The notes beneath the pieces were generated by a model that searched no databases, was not told the origin of the DNA, and saw only the letters and a program-made list of their open reading frames with translations. Made by a program: the position numbers and the translations under genes. Of a stretch of DNA of 64,000 bases, positions 40,097 through 49,239 are shown piece by piece. Every line of letters starts with the position of its first letter. The stretch's first letter is position 1. The DNA comes from Candidatus Stoquefichus sp. SB1 (lineage in GTDB: Bacteria > Bacillota_I > Bacilli_A > Erysipelotrichales > Coprobacillaceae): assembly GCF_001244545.1 (NCBI RefSeq), contig NZ_LN852692.1, positions 1-64,000 of the forward strand. The letters are read 5' to 3'.

Positions 40097-41041
40097 ATGT
40101 TTAAACATACTCGTTTTGTTTTATATCGAATTATTCATAATAAAGCAAATTTAACAGTTTACCTTATTTTAATACCCCTTGTTATGGGAATGGCTATATA
40201 TTTTACAAATCATGTTTCTGAGAATATGCGTATTGGTATTGTTGGAAATATGCATATGATAGAAAATGAATATATTCAATATACGTATTTAGATGAAATA
40301 CCAAAAACATCTCAAATGGTTCTTAATCAATATGATGCTATTGTAGTTTGGGAAAATCAAGATATAAAAGTTATATCTACCAAAGGAGAAGAGTTTAATC
40401 AAATGGTTTCATCAATAATCAATGGTGAAGCCACATCCACTTCTTTAAAAACTGACGAACGAGGAAATGCAACACAAATTATTGGCTTTTTAATGATGGT
40501 TGTTTCACTATTGGGGGTTCAAATTTATGTTTACTATTTTGATGAAAGAAATAGCATTGATAAACGAATACTTGCGACATCAATTCGCTATCATCAATAT
40601 ATGCTAAGTCATCTTATTGTGGTTTTATGTTTTCTATTTTTACCAGCATTTATAATTCTTTTGGGCGCTATGATCTTATTGCATATCACACTTTCAATAG
40701 CATTATGGGAATTTTCATTGATTCTTTTTCTGTTATGTTTCTTTGCTGCTTCGTTTGGATTGTGGATTAATGCTTTATCACAGACTTTAGAAGAAAGCAT
40801 GATGTTTGGAAATATGTTTGCTATAGTGGCGACTGTGGTATCTGGTGGATTTGTTGAAGTGACTCATAATGAAATATTTAATCATATTATTCAAATATTA
40901 CCTCAAAGACAAATGATGTTGTTATTGAATGCTTTAGAAAATGGAACAGCTATACCAATATTAGGAATTGTCTATGTGATTGTCTTATCACTTATTATGA
41001 TATGGATAGGGGTAGTTGTTGAAAAAAGAAGAATGTCATAA
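40097..41041 (+). CDS. ABC-2 type permease, larger
   Basis: 314 residues from ATG 40097 (TAGGAGGG upstream). First helix at about 20-38, then a ~110-residue outer domain, then five helices from about 145; ends GVVVEKRRMS. Third gene of the ATPase-permease-permease operon and probably a heterodimer partner of the previous permease. Confidence 0.88.
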   Translation: MFKHTRFVLYRIIHNKANLTVYLILIPLVMGMAIYFTNHVSENMRIGIVGNMHMIENEYIQYTYLDEIPKTSQMVLNQYDAIVVWENQDIKVISTKGEEFNQMVSSIINGEATSTSLKTDERGNATQIIGFLMMVVSLLGVQIYVYYFDERNSIDKRILATSIRYHQYMLSHLIVVLCFLFLPAFIILLGAMILLHITLSIALWEFSLILFLLCFFAASFGLWINALSQTLEESMMFGNMFAIVATVVSGGFVEVTHNEIFNHIIQILPQRQMMLLLNALENGTAIPILGIVYVIVLSLIMIWIGVVVEKRRMS

Positions 41042-41101
41042 AGATAATATTCGTTGTATAACATCAGTATTTTATTTCAAAAATAAAATACTTTTATATG
41101 T

Positions 41102-41130
41102 AAAAAAACTTCCTCGTTTTGAGGAAGTTT
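41102..41130 (-). terminator. Terminator of the tRNA cluster
   Basis: Stem AAACTTCCTC/GAGGAAGTTT; on the minus strand it is followed by TTTTTTTA, so it ends the tRNA transcript. It may also slow transcription from the ABC operon. Confidence 0.9.
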
Positions 41131-41139
41131 GTCTCATAT

Positions 41140-41213
41140 TGGAGCGGGTGATGGGAATCGAACCCACGTAGTCAGCTTGGAAGGCTGAAGTTCTACCATT
41201 GAACTACACCCGC
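41140..41213 (-). tRNA. tRNA-Gly(TCC), copy 3
   Basis: 74 nt, CCA encoded; identical to copies 1 and 2. Last gene of the tRNA cluster. Confidence 0.96.
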
Positions 41214-41220
41214 ATATGAA

Positions 41221-41296
41221 TGGTGACCCGCAGGCGACTCGAACGCCTGACCCTCTGATTAAAAGTCAGATGCTCTACCGACTGAGCTAGCGGGTC
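41221..41296 (-). tRNA. tRNA-Lys(TTT)
   Basis: 76 nt, GACCCGC acceptor, anticodon TTT (CTGACTTTTAATCAG loop), CCA encoded. Confidence 0.95.
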
Positions 41297-41306
41297 AAAT
41301 ATAAAT

Positions 41307-41382
41307 TGGCTGGGATACCTGGATTCGAACCAGGGAGATGACAGAGTCAAAGTCTGTTGCCTTACCGCTTGGCTATATCCCA
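41307..41382 (-). tRNA. tRNA-Gln(TTG)
   Basis: 76 nt, TGGGATA acceptor, anticodon TTG (CAGACTTTGACTCTG), CCA encoded. Confidence 0.94.
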
Positions 41383-41391
41383 ATAAAAAAA

Positions 41392-41475
41392 TGGTGGGGA
41401 GGGGCGGATTCGAACCACCGAACCGAAAGGAACTGAGTTACAGTCAGCCGCGTTTAGCCACTTCGCTACCTCCCC
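41392..41475 (-). tRNA. tRNA-Tyr(GTA)
   Basis: 84 nt with the long variable arm of tRNA-Tyr, anticodon GTA, CCA encoded. Confidence 0.95.
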
Positions 41476-41481
41476 AAAACA

Positions 41482-41557
<76 letters not shown>

Positions 41558-41559
41558 AA

Positions 41560-41635
41560 TGGTGGAGGTTAACGGGCTCGAACCGCTGACCCTCTGCTTG
41601 TAAGGCAGATGCTCTCCCAACTGAGCTAAACCTCC
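41560..41635 (-). tRNA. tRNA-Val(TAC)
   Basis: 76 nt, GGAGGTT acceptor, anticodon TAC (CTGCCTTACAAGCAG), CCA encoded. First gene of the cluster. Confidence 0.95.
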
Positions 41636-41655
41636 ATTTTTCTTAGTGCTTACTT

Positions 41656-41684
41656 ATAATACCATAGGACATATTTTCAGTCAA
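41656..41684 (-). promoter_or_regulatory. Promoter of the tRNA cluster
   Basis: Minus strand TTGACT (41679-41684), 17-nt spacer, TATTAT (41656-41661), 20 bases before tRNA-Val. Confidence 0.82.
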
Positions 41685-41696
41685 GAAAAAAATGAC

Positions 41697-41722
41697 AAAA
41701 AAAGAAGCAAAAATGCTTCTTT
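41697..41722 (-). terminator. Terminator of the diguanylate cyclase operon
   Basis: Minus strand AAAGAAGCA/TGCTTCTTT with loop TTTT, then TTTT; includes the stop codon of the 41721 gene. Confidence 0.88.
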
Positions 41723-43007
41723 AAATGTTTAAATAGACTTGTTTATAATTGTTGCCAAATCTCTTTTTGTATCTCAGCAATTTTTTCTCAATATTTGTTA
41801 CTTGAGTGCAATGAAAATATTTGATAACTGGCTGTAATGTCATTCTTGTATCATCAATGATGACAGACTGTATAATATCGATTTCTAATTCTCTTTGGAT
41901 ATCAAGAATTTGTTTTTCATCAAAATATTCCTCATAGACAATAGCAAACATAGACTCTTGAATTCTTGCTACAACAGTTTTATTTTTAGCATATTTTTTC
42001 AAAGTTAATATAAAATTGTTTGTCCATTCATCACGTAAATTAACATCTAACATATTGTATATTTTATGTGCATGAATTGTTTCAACTATAAATATTGTCA
42101 TCTCAGTATTTTGAGAAAGATTTTTTTGAAGATGTTCTAAAAGACCATATAAATTCAAAAACTGTGTCTCTCTATCAATTCTTTCAAAATACGCAAGTTC
42201 TTCCTTTTCCTTTTTGCTTATTAAATGCAGATAGAGAAGTCTTGCTATAAAGATTCCCATAAGTGTACCAACAAAAACAATAGGCCAAATAGAAATTCCC
42301 CAATTTGTTTTAGGTTTTACAAGCAATGACCATTTTGCAGGCATTTCAAAACTTTCCTCAACAACATTTAAATAATCTGCTTTTTCATTTGATGTTGCTA
42401 AAACTAATTTATGTCCTGTTTCTGCTGACACAGTCCATAACTGATAATCATAATCTAAATTTTGAGATAGGATATCAATATCTAGTTGATCAATAATTTG
42501 CTGTGCATCTAATATAATAGCGACACAACAGATTAATTCATTATTATGATAAATAGGTAAAATAGAAATTAAAATATCTTTATCATAGCTATCATGTTTA
42601 ATAGGACCATAAGTAATAAGTTCTTTTCTTAAAACAGCTAATCGATAGGGATAATCTTTATCTAAATTTCCAGCCTTAGCAGAAGAACCAGACAGTTTGA
42701 CTTGTTCTTTTGTTTTGATAATGATATCCATCACTTCCTCTTTTGCCATAATTTCTTTATATATTGGTGTTGATTTGATATCAGCTTGAGGGTTTGATTG
42801 AATATAACCACTAAATTGATCTGTATAATTATAGACACTCTTTAACTTATCTTCAATAAGTTCACAATAACTTGTTAATAAGGCTTTCGCATTATTTTTT
42901 TGTACTTTTGTGTAATGACTATCTAATTGAAAACCAACTAGCAAAGACAAAAGAAAACAAACAATAATCAATCCAACAAAAAAGTATTTTTCTAATCTGT
43001 TTATCAT
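41721..43007 (-). CDS. Membrane protein with outer sensor and degenerate GGDEF domain
   Basis: 428 residues. Helix at about 10-30, an outer Cache-like sensor (30-250), helix at about 250-270, and a C-terminal domain that follows the GGDEF fold (IDRETQFLNLYGLLEHL, as in D-x-LTGL-N) but reads ARIQESMFAIV where the catalytic GGDEF and surrounding residues should be. It should therefore lack cyclase activity. It follows an intact diguanylate cyclase after 11 bases and may act as its regulatory partner or a c-di-GMP/GTP sensor. Confidence 0.78.
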   Translation of the reverse strand: MINRLEKYFFVGLIIVCFLLSLLVGFQLDSHYTKVQKNNAKALLTSYCELIEDKLKSVYNYTDQFSGYIQSNPQADIKSTPIYKEIMAKEEVMDIIIKTKEQVKLSGSSAKAGNLDKDYPYRLAVLRKELITYGPIKHDSYDKDILISILPIYHNNELICCVAIILDAQQIIDQLDIDILSQNLDYDYQLWTVSAETGHKLVLATSNEKADYLNVVEESFEMPAKWSLLVKPKTNWGISIWPIVFVGTLMGIFIARLLYLHLISKKEKEELAYFERIDRETQFLNLYGLLEHLQKNLSQNTEMTIFIVETIHAHKIYNMLDVNLRDEWTNNFILTLKKYAKNKTVVARIQESMFAIVYEEYFDEKQILDIQRELEIDIIQSVIIDDTRMTLQPVIKYFHCTQVTNIEKKLLRYKKRFGNNYKQVYLNI

Positions 43008-43018
43008 CTCTTGTACCT

Positions 43019-44545
43019 CTACATTTCATCAAAAATACAATAAGTATTTTTTCCACGATGTTTTGCTTTATATAAAGCTTTATCAGCTTTAGCAATTAAG
43101 TCTTTAACAGTATCTACTTCTTTTACACAAAGAGAAGCACCAATACTACAATGAACTTGATATGGCTGATTGTCGATAGTTAATTCTGTATTTAATTGAG
43201 AAATAAGTGCTTGTAGAATTTTCTCTATTTCTTCTCTTGTTTTTAAGTTTGGAATAAATAATAAGAATTCATCACCACCATAACGTGTTGCAATACCATC
43301 ATATATTTTTTCAAATTTACGTAAACAAAAACCAATATTTGATAGAGCAGTATCCCCATATTCATGTCCAAAAGTATCATTTAAATATTTTAAATTATCT
43401 AAATCAATAAAACATAAGATAGAATATTTGTTTGAATCAATTGCTGAAATTTTTCCTGCAATTGAATTTGCAAATACCGTTCTCGTTGCTGTACCAGTTA
43501 ATGAATCAATTAATCCCTGACTAGTAATATCCAAAATATTTTGAGTATCTATTTCAGTTTCATCACCATGAATTTTAGAATTCATTGCCTGAATAGAAGC
43601 AATTGTATTTTCCCATGAAGAAAGATTTTTTTGTAAAATTTTCTTTATTAATATATCAACAATGACACCACCAATACCAAGAATAAATAACTGAACAATT
43701 AAACTACTAAAATGTGTCATCATTTGTGCAAAAATATTACCACGATACATAATAGACCATGATGTATTAGCAATTGGTTTATAATTTACATACCAAAGTG
43801 TACCACTTTTCAATCCATAATAGTGACCGGCAGTCCCGTTTTTTAAATTTTGACCAACAACCTTAATATTTTCACCAAATAAAGTAGAACCTTGATTTAA
43901 TTCATCAAGTCCAATATCATATGTTCCTTCTTCTGATGAAGCCAAAACTGTATTTTGACTACCAAAAATAACAAAATCTTTAAGTGCATGTTCACCTACA
44001 TATTCTTCAATTGTTTGTTCTAATTCATCTTGAGCAAGCGAAGCCCAAACACTTCCAACCACTTTATCATCTTTAAAAATAGGTACAGCAACTGTATATA
44101 TGAGTAACGAACCATTTTCTCCAGCACTATAAATATCAGTAATTTGAACCTTACCAGATGAATATAAATCTTGCATGAAAGTTCTTCTTGCAAGATTACC
44201 TGCTTTGCCGTTAGATGAATAAACATTAATATCTTCATCCGTTACTCCCATAATCTTATAATCAAAATTATCACTATATAATTTTAATTTCTCAGCGCGT
44301 TCTTTTAAAGAAAGATTTGTATTGCCAATGATCTCATCATCACGGATAGATTCTAACAAATGAATGGTTGACTGAATTCTATTTTCTATATGATTTGTAA
44401 TATCATGCAATTGCGAAACTGAATCTACATAGACACTATCTAATGAATGATACATATTTCCAAATAAACAGGTAAGTAGGGTAATGACAAGGAAAATACG
44501 GTAATACAATTTTATTTTGAACAATGGATTGAGTTGATTTTTCAT
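43019..44545 (-). CDS. Diguanylate cyclase with extracytoplasmic Cache sensor
   Basis: 508 residues. Helices at about 13-30 and 278-298 border a dCache-like sensor; GGDEF domain at about 335-508 with DSLTGTATRTVF, FIDLDNLKYLNDTFGHEYGD and intact RYGGDEFLLFI (near 423), ending KADKALYKAKHRGKNTY. Makes c-di-GMP from GTP in response to an outside signal. No RxxD inhibitory site is obvious before the motif. RBS AGGAGATAAAG. Confidence 0.93.
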   Translation of the reverse strand: MKNQLNPLFKIKLYYRIFLVITLLTCLFGNMYHSLDSVYVDSVSQLHDITNHIENRIQSTIHLLESIRDDEIIGNTNLSLKERAEKLKLYSDNFDYKIMGVTDEDINVYSSNGKAGNLARRTFMQDLYSSGKVQITDIYSAGENGSLLIYTVAVPIFKDDKVVGSVWASLAQDELEQTIEEYVGEHALKDFVIFGSQNTVLASSEEGTYDIGLDELNQGSTLFGENIKVVGQNLKNGTAGHYYGLKSGTLWYVNYKPIANTSWSIMYRGNIFAQMMTHFSSLIVQLFILGIGGVIVDILIKKILQKNLSSWENTIASIQAMNSKIHGDETEIDTQNILDITSQGLIDSLTGTATRTVFANSIAGKISAIDSNKYSILCFIDLDNLKYLNDTFGHEYGDTALSNIGFCLRKFEKIYDGIATRYGGDEFLLFIPNLKTREEIEKILQALISQLNTELTIDNQPYQVHCSIGASLCVKEVDTVKDLIAKADKALYKAKHRGKNTYCIFDEM

Positions 44546-44858
44546 TTTCTTTATCTCCTATATCTATTACTATTATTTTATTATTTATTTAATACTTCGT
44601 CAATGCGAAAAGGATAATGACGAAATTTTGTTTATAATGTAAAAAAATGATGATGACTCTTGAAATGATATCATTATACGAATTTATAGGAGTCTTTGAT
44701 ATGATAGAAAGTCTGTTAAAGTAAACAATTTAAAACCTCTTATGTTAACTCTTTTTAGGTATATTTATATATAATATTTTACACTTTTTCCCATATAAAC
44801 ACAAGTTTTTTAACGTTTACTTTAGCGTACATATTAGTAGCAAAGGAGAGTCAGAAAA
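44546..44858. other. 313-base divergent intergenic region with distant inverted repeat
   Basis: No gene seen. GTTAAAGTAAAC (44715-44726) and GTTTACTTTAGC (44815-44826) are near-perfect reverse complements about 88 bases apart, flanking a TATATAATATT box. They may be paired operator sites for the 44859 gene. Confidence 0.45.
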
Positions 44859-45131
44859 ATGTTAAATAATGATATGTTTGAAGATATAATTCATCAATTA
44901 AATGAATGCCAATATATTTCTGATTTGCGTCATATGGTTGAATCTCAACAATACATCGATGAAATTATCAAAGTTGTTCATGGATTATCAGTCGAAGCCT
45001 ATTCTTTTGAACAATGGAATGAATTGTATAATTATTTATTAAAGAAAAAATGCAGTTTAAAAACTGCACAAGATATTAAGCAGGATATATTAGAAAAGCT
45101 CAATCAAAAAGCATCATCTTTTTCAAGATAA
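44859..45131 (+). CDS. Hypothetical small protein (90 aa)
   Basis: 90 residues, acidic-to-neutral, all helical (HQLNECQYISDLRHMVESQQYIDEII). Good AAAGGAGAG site and its own terminator, so it is a real monocistronic gene. No domain recognised, no signal peptide or membrane helix. Confidence 0.7.
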   Translation: MLNNDMFEDIIHQLNECQYISDLRHMVESQQYIDEIIKVVHGLSVEAYSFEQWNELYNYLLKKKCSLKTAQDIKQDILEKLNQKASSFSR

Positions 45132-45142
45132 TGCTTTTTTAT
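45106..45142. terminator. Terminator shared by the 90-aa gene and pgi
   Basis: AAAAAGCAT (45106-45114) pairs with ATGCTTTTT (45131-45139); TTTTTT follows on the plus strand and A residues precede it, so it can act in both directions. Confidence 0.75.
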
Positions 45143-46426
45143 TTATTCAACCCCAGGTTTTCCTAATAATTTAAACATATTCTTTTTATAAACTTCAACA
45201 CCTGGTTGATTAAATGGATTGACATCCAATAAGTATACTGACATTGCACAAGCTTTTTCAAAGAAATAAACCATATAACCAAATGAATATGGAGTTAATT
45301 CATCTAATGTAATTTGAATATTTGGAACTCCACCTGTATTGACATGTGCATCAATTGTTCCTTCACATGCTTTTTTATTAACATAATCAACAGTTTTTCC
45401 AGCTAAATAATTTAAATTATCTAAATTATCTTTATCACTAGGAATTTCTAGATCAGACATTGGTTTTTGGATTTTTAAAACTGTTTCATATAAGACTTTT
45501 GTTCCTTCTTGGATAAATTGTCCTAATGAATGTAAATCAGTTGAGAAAGTTGCACTTGTTGGTAAAATACCTTTTCCTTCTTTTCCTTCAGATTCACCAA
45601 ATAATTGTTTCCACCATTCAGCAGTCATTGCAAGTTGTAATTCATAAGTGACAAACATTTCAGCAGGATATCCTTGTTTTGATAACATTTGTCTTGCAAC
45701 ACCATATTGATAAGCAGCATTTTCATCTAAGTTAGGATTGTTATAAGCATCTCTTGCATCAGCTGCTCCTTTTAACATAGCTTCAATATCAATTCCAGCC
45801 ATTGCAATTGGGAATAAACCAACTGCTGTTAAAACTGAATAACGTCCTCCAACATCATCAGGAACAACAAATGTTGTATATCCTTCATTTGTTGCTAATG
45901 TTTTTAAAGCACCTTTTGCTTTATCAGTTGTTGCAACAATTCTTTTTCTAGCAACTTCTTTTCCTTTTGTTGTTTCAAGTAAATCTTTAAAGATTCTAAA
46001 TGCAATTGATGTTTCAGTTGTTGTTCCAGATTTAGAAATGACATTAATAGCAAATTCTTTATCTTTCACATACTCTTTCACTTGAGATAAATAATGAGAT
46101 GAGAATGTATTTCCAACATAAATAATTTGAACACTATTTGTAGGGAATAAACCATTTAATGCTTCAATTGCAGCTCTTGCACCTAAATAAGAACCACCAA
46201 TACCACAAACTAATAAAACGTCAATTTCATCTTTAAGTTCTTCAGCTTTTTTTAAAATTGCTTTGACTTCATCTTTGTCATATGCAACAGGGAGATCTAC
46301 CCATCCTAAAAAATCATTTCCTTTACCAGTTTTGTTATGGATCATATCATGAATAGTTGCTACTTGTTCCTTGTATGAATCCATACTTTCAGTTAATTTT
46401 GCTTGTGATAAATCAACTTTAATCAT
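45143..46426 (-). CDS. pgi: Glucose-6-phosphate isomerase
   Basis: 427 residues. PGI signatures: [18 protein letters not shown] (near 74), [17 protein letters not shown] (near 133), [11 protein letters not shown] (near 196) and the C-terminal catalytic lysine region [13 protein letters not shown]. Interconverts glucose-6-P and fructose-6-P in glycolysis. Two adjacent ATG codons (46429, 46426) are possible starts; GAGGAGG fits the second better. Linked end to start with the S1-protein gene. Confidence 0.97.
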   Translation of the reverse strand: MIKVDLSQAKLTESMDSYKEQVATIHDMIHNKTGKGNDFLGWVDLPVAYDKDEVKAILKKAEELKDEIDVLLVCGIGGSYLGARAAIEALNGLFPTNSVQIIYVGNTFSSHYLSQVKEYVKDKEFAINVISKSGTTTETSIAFRIFKDLLETTKGKEVARKRIVATTDKAKGALKTLATNEGYTTFVVPDDVGGRYSVLTAVGLFPIAMAGIDIEAMLKGAADARDAYNNPNLDENAAYQYGVARQMLSKQGYPAEMFVTYELQLAMTAEWWKQLFGESEGKEGKGILPTSATFSTDLHSLGQFIQEGTKVLYETVLKIQKPMSDLEIPSDKDNLDNLNYLAGKTVDYVNKKACEGTIDAHVNTGGVPNIQITLDELTPYSFGYMVYFFEKACAMSVYLLDVNPFNQPGVEVYKKNMFKLLGKPGVE

Positions 46427-46800
46427 CATTCTTCCTCCTCTGTAATGCCTTGAGCAATCCACTCAGGCAATTTTTCTTTTAACGGATTAAATCCTAAAGG
46501 TGTTTCCTGTATCTTTTCCCTTTGATTTTTATAAGCTCTTTTATACTTTCTTTTAGCACTATGTACAGCTTTTAAAGAAAGTTTAGCTTGATGACTTTTT
46601 TCATCTATATCAATGACCTTCACTCGGATGACTTCGCCCACATGGACAAAACTTTCAACACTTCTGACAAACTTATCAGAAATTTCTGAAATATGTATCA
46701 ATCCAGAAGAATGATCAGGTAAAGATGCAAATGCACCATAAGGTTGAATTCCAGTAATGGTCACATCAATTATATCACCGGTTTTGACGCGATATTCCAT
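46426..46800 (-). CDS. S1 RNA-binding domain protein (YugI/GSP13-like)
   Basis: 124 residues from ATG 46800 (GGAGGG upstream). Single S1 domain at about 5-75 ([51 protein letters not shown]) and a basic then acidic tail. Bacillus GSP13/YugI binds ribosomes and is stress-induced. In the same transcript as pgi; stop and start touch. Confidence 0.9.
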   Translation of the reverse strand: MEYRVKTGDIIDVTITGIQPYGAFASLPDHSSGLIHISEISDKFVRSVESFVHVGEVIRVKVIDIDEKSHQAKLSLKAVHSAKRKYKRAYKNQREKIQETPLGFNPLKEKLPEWIAQGITEEEE

Positions 46801-46925
46801 TAACAGCCCTCCAATCAATGAGATTATATCACATTATGAATTCACAATAAAGCGAAAAAAGGTCACGATACTTTTATATTTTAAAAAATATGGTATAATA
46901 TGAAAAATGCAAGGAGGAATGAAGG

Positions 46926-47150
46926 ATGAATTTAGAAGAAGAAATCAAAAAGGTTATCCATAAATTAAGACCATATTTACAAAGAGATGGTGGCGATATT
47001 GAATTTATTAAATTTGAAGATGGAATTGTTTATGTTCAAATGCATGGTGCCTGTGCAGGGTGTACGATGTTAGATGCAACGCTTAAAGATGGTGTAGAAC
47101 AGATTTTAATTGAAGAAGTTCCAGGGGTTTTAGAGGTACAGGCTATCTAA
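46926..47150 (+). CDS. NifU-like C-terminal domain protein (Nfu Fe-S carrier)
   Basis: 74 residues, a lone NifU C-terminal domain: [15 protein letters not shown] and the cluster-binding CAGC in [19 protein letters not shown] (near 43-46). Carries [4Fe-4S] clusters to client enzymes downstream of SUF. Overlaps mscL by one base (TAATG). Confidence 0.95.
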   Translation: MNLEEEIKKVIHKLRPYLQRDGGDIEFIKFEDGIVYVQMHGACAGCTMLDATLKDGVEQILIEEVPGVLEVQAI

Positions 47151-47566
47151 TGAAGAAGTTTATTGCTGAATTTAAAGAATTTGCTATTAAGGGAAATGTT
47201 TTAGATATGGCTGTAGGTGTCATTATCGGTGGTGCTTTTGGAAAAATTGTTACTTCTTTAGTTAATGATATTATTATGCCAGTGATTACATTATTAGTTG
47301 GAGCTACAGATTTTAAAAATCTATCACTTGTATTAAAAGAACCTGTGAATGGAAGTGAAGGAATTTCTTTAATGTATGGGCAATTTTTACAAAATGTCAT
47401 TGATTTTTTCATTATTGCTTTTGTTATTTTTATGATGTTGAAGTTGATGTTAAAACTTTCTTCTTTACGTCAAAAACAGGAAGAAGAAAAGATGGAAGAA
47501 AAAGGTCCAACAACTGAGGAACTTCTCGTAGAAATTAGGGATTTATTAAAAGAAAATAAAAATTGA
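47150..47566 (+). CDS. mscL: Large-conductance mechanosensitive channel MscL
   Basis: 138 residues. [43 protein letters not shown] first helix, periplasmic-type loop, second helix [13 protein letters not shown], and a C-terminal helical bundle. Opens on osmotic downshock. Co-translated with the Nfu gene. Confidence 0.96.
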   Translation: MKKFIAEFKEFAIKGNVLDMAVGVIIGGAFGKIVTSLVNDIIMPVITLLVGATDFKNLSLVLKEPVNGSEGISLMYGQFLQNVIDFFIIAFVIFMMLKLMLKLSSLRQKQEEEKMEEKGPTTEELLVEIRDLLKENKN

Positions 47567-47600
47567 GACAAATTTGAGAAAAATATTAAGAAATATGTGC

Positions 47601-47653
47601 TATAATATTTATATGTGAAAATATCCCTTGATTTATAGGTGTGTTTCACATAT
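47601..47653 (+). promoter_or_regulatory. Extended -10 promoter and 5' hairpin before the 41-aa gene
   Basis: TGTGCTATAAT (47596-47606) is an extended -10. The expected transcript start falls at the foot of a perfect 10-bp stem ATATGTGAAA (47611-47620) / TTTCACATAT (47644-47653) enclosing 23 bases. It may stabilise the mRNA or regulate translation. Confidence 0.5.
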
Positions 47654-47720
47654 AATATGAAAAGTCTTTATTTGTAGAATAATGTCTTCTTAATTAGGTT
47701 AAACTAATAAAGGTGATATT

Positions 47721-47846
47721 ATGAATACAAGAAAGCAGGAGCAGTTTAAAATTGCTGCCATTCTTTATGACTTAGGTTTAGAAATGGAACTTATTGAAGC
47801 AATGACTTCATTGAGTCATGAAGAACTTACAAAATTATATCAATAA
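47721..47846 (+). CDS. Small ORF (41 aa)
   Basis: ATG with AAAGGTGAT upstream. 41 residues beginning MNTRKQEQFKIAAILYDLGL, with an amphipathic helix and an acidic C-terminal half (SLSHEELTKLYQ). The length and layout recall small anti-repressor or phosphatase-regulator peptides, but no family is recognised. It ends six bases before the SAM riboswitch. Confidence 0.6.
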   Translation: MNTRKQEQFKIAAILYDLGLEMELIEAMTSLSHEELTKLYQ

Positions 47847-47852
47847 TAGAAG

Positions 47853-47980
47853 CTCTTATTCAGAACCACGAGATGAGGATCGATGATGTGGTGGCAACCC
47901 TTTTCAAAGAAGGTGCCCTTACCTAGCAAGTTTACTTGAACAATAAGAGGAAAGAAAGCTTTCCTCTTGAAAGCTTTTTT
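47853..47980 (+). promoter_or_regulatory. SAM-I (S-box) riboswitch controlling metK
   Basis: P1 pairs CTCTTATT (47853-47860) with AATAAGAG (47942-47949). Core motifs GATGAGGATCGATGATG, GGTGGCAACC and AAGGTGCC match the S-box. Expression platform: antiterminator AAGAGGAAAG (47945-47954)/CTTTCCTCTT (47959-47968) competes with terminator AAGCTTTC/GAAAGCTT (47956-47976) plus TTTT. SAM binding stabilises P1, which takes the left arm of the antiterminator, so metK is off when SAM is plentiful. Confidence 0.95.
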
Positions 47981-48004
47981 TATTGAATGCGGGAGGAAAG
48001 AAAA

Positions 48005-49147
48005 ATGGAAAAGATTTTATTTACATCTGAATCTGTTTCAGAAGGACATCCAGACAAAGTCTGTGATCAAATTAGTGATGCTATTTTGGATGCATGTTTA
48101 GCTCAGGACCCTTATTCAAGAGTTGCCTGTGAATGTTTTACAACAACCAATTTGTTAGTCATTGGTGGGGAAATTACAACACATGCAAAAGTTGATTATG
48201 AAAAAATAGCAAGAGATGTTTTAAAAAACATCGGTTATACAAGTAATGATGTAGGTATTGATGCCAAAAATTGCCGTGTTGAAGTTGTCATGGATACACA
48301 ATCAGCTGATATTGCTTTAGGAACGAATGTGGAAGTTGGTGGCGCAGGTGATCAGGGCATTATGTTTGGTTATGCTTGTAACGAAACAGAAGGATATATG
48401 CCTTTACCAGTTTCGATTGCTCATCATCTTGTTCGTTATGCAACAGAAAAAAGACATGCTGGTGAGTTCAAATGGGCACGTCCTGATATGAAATCACAAG
48501 TAACTGTGGATTATAGTGATTTACAAAATCCAAAGATAGAAACAATTCTTATGTCAATCCAACATGATGATGATTTTGATGAATTGCAATTTAAAGATTA
48601 CATTCAAAACGTGATTATGAAAGATGTTGTGAAAAAGTATAATATGAATACTGATTATAAAGTTTATATTAATCCTACAGGACGCTTTGTTATTGGTGGA
48701 CCTCATGGAGATACTGGATTAACTGGACGTAAGATTATTGTTGATACATATGGTGGTACAGCACGACATGGTGGAGGTGCCTTTTCTGGTAAAGATCCAT
48801 CAAAGGTTGATAGAAGTGCTGCTTATATGGCAAGATATATGGCTAAGAATATTGTTGCTGCTGGGCTTTGTGAGCGTATTGAAATTCAATTGTCTTATGC
48901 AATTGGAGTTAAAGAACCAACAAGTATCTATATTGAAACATATGGAACTGAAAAAATTTCTAAAGATATGATTTTACAGGCTATTCAAGCTGAGTTTAAT
49001 TTAACACCACAAGGTATCATTGATACTCTTCAATTGTTAAGACCAATCTATTCTAAAACAGCTGTCTATGGACATTTTGGAAGAGGGGATTTAGATCTTC
49101 CTTGGGAGAAATTAGATAAAGTAGAAAATTTAAAAAAATATTTATAA
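48005..49147 (+). CDS. metK: S-adenosylmethionine synthetase
   Basis: 380 residues from ATG 48005 (GGGAGGAAAG upstream). MetK motifs: FTSESVSEGHPDKVCDQISDA, GAGDQGIMFGYA (near 117), GGPHGDTGLTGRKIIVDTYGG (near 227) and GGGAFSGKDPSKVDRSAAY (near 256). Makes SAM from methionine and ATP; controlled by the SAM riboswitch before it. Confidence 0.98.
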   Translation: MEKILFTSESVSEGHPDKVCDQISDAILDACLAQDPYSRVACECFTTTNLLVIGGEITTHAKVDYEKIARDVLKNIGYTSNDVGIDAKNCRVEVVMDTQSADIALGTNVEVGGAGDQGIMFGYACNETEGYMPLPVSIAHHLVRYATEKRHAGEFKWARPDMKSQVTVDYSDLQNPKIETILMSIQHDDDFDELQFKDYIQNVIMKDVVKKYNMNTDYKVYINPTGRFVIGGPHGDTGLTGRKIIVDTYGGTARHGGGAFSGKDPSKVDRSAAYMARYMAKNIVAAGLCERIEIQLSYAIGVKEPTSIYIETYGTEKISKDMILQAIQAEFNLTPQGIIDTLQLLRPIYSKTAVYGHFGRGDLDLPWEKLDKVENLKKYL

Positions 49148-49166
49148 GCTCCCATCGGAGCTTTTT
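49146..49166 (+). terminator. metK terminator
   Basis: AAGCTCC/GGAGCTT with loop CATC and TTT; begins on the metK stop. Confidence 0.85.
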
Positions 49167-49192
49167 GACTTTTTTACATCAAATGAGTGTAA

Positions 49193-49220
49193 TTTACACA
49201 AATTTAATGTATAATATAAT
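49193..49220 (+). promoter_or_regulatory. hpf promoter
   Basis: TTTACA (49193-49198), 16-nt spacer, TATAAT (49215-49220), close before AAAGGAGG. Confidence 0.7.
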
Positions 49221-49239
49221 TATCAAAGGAGGAATATTT

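Noticed and set aside
34327-41213. Repeated 74-base unit as a possible CRISPR-like repeat
   Set aside because: Each unit is a tRNA-Gly gene; spacing is kilobases and no short regular repeats occur. I saw no CRISPR array in the window.
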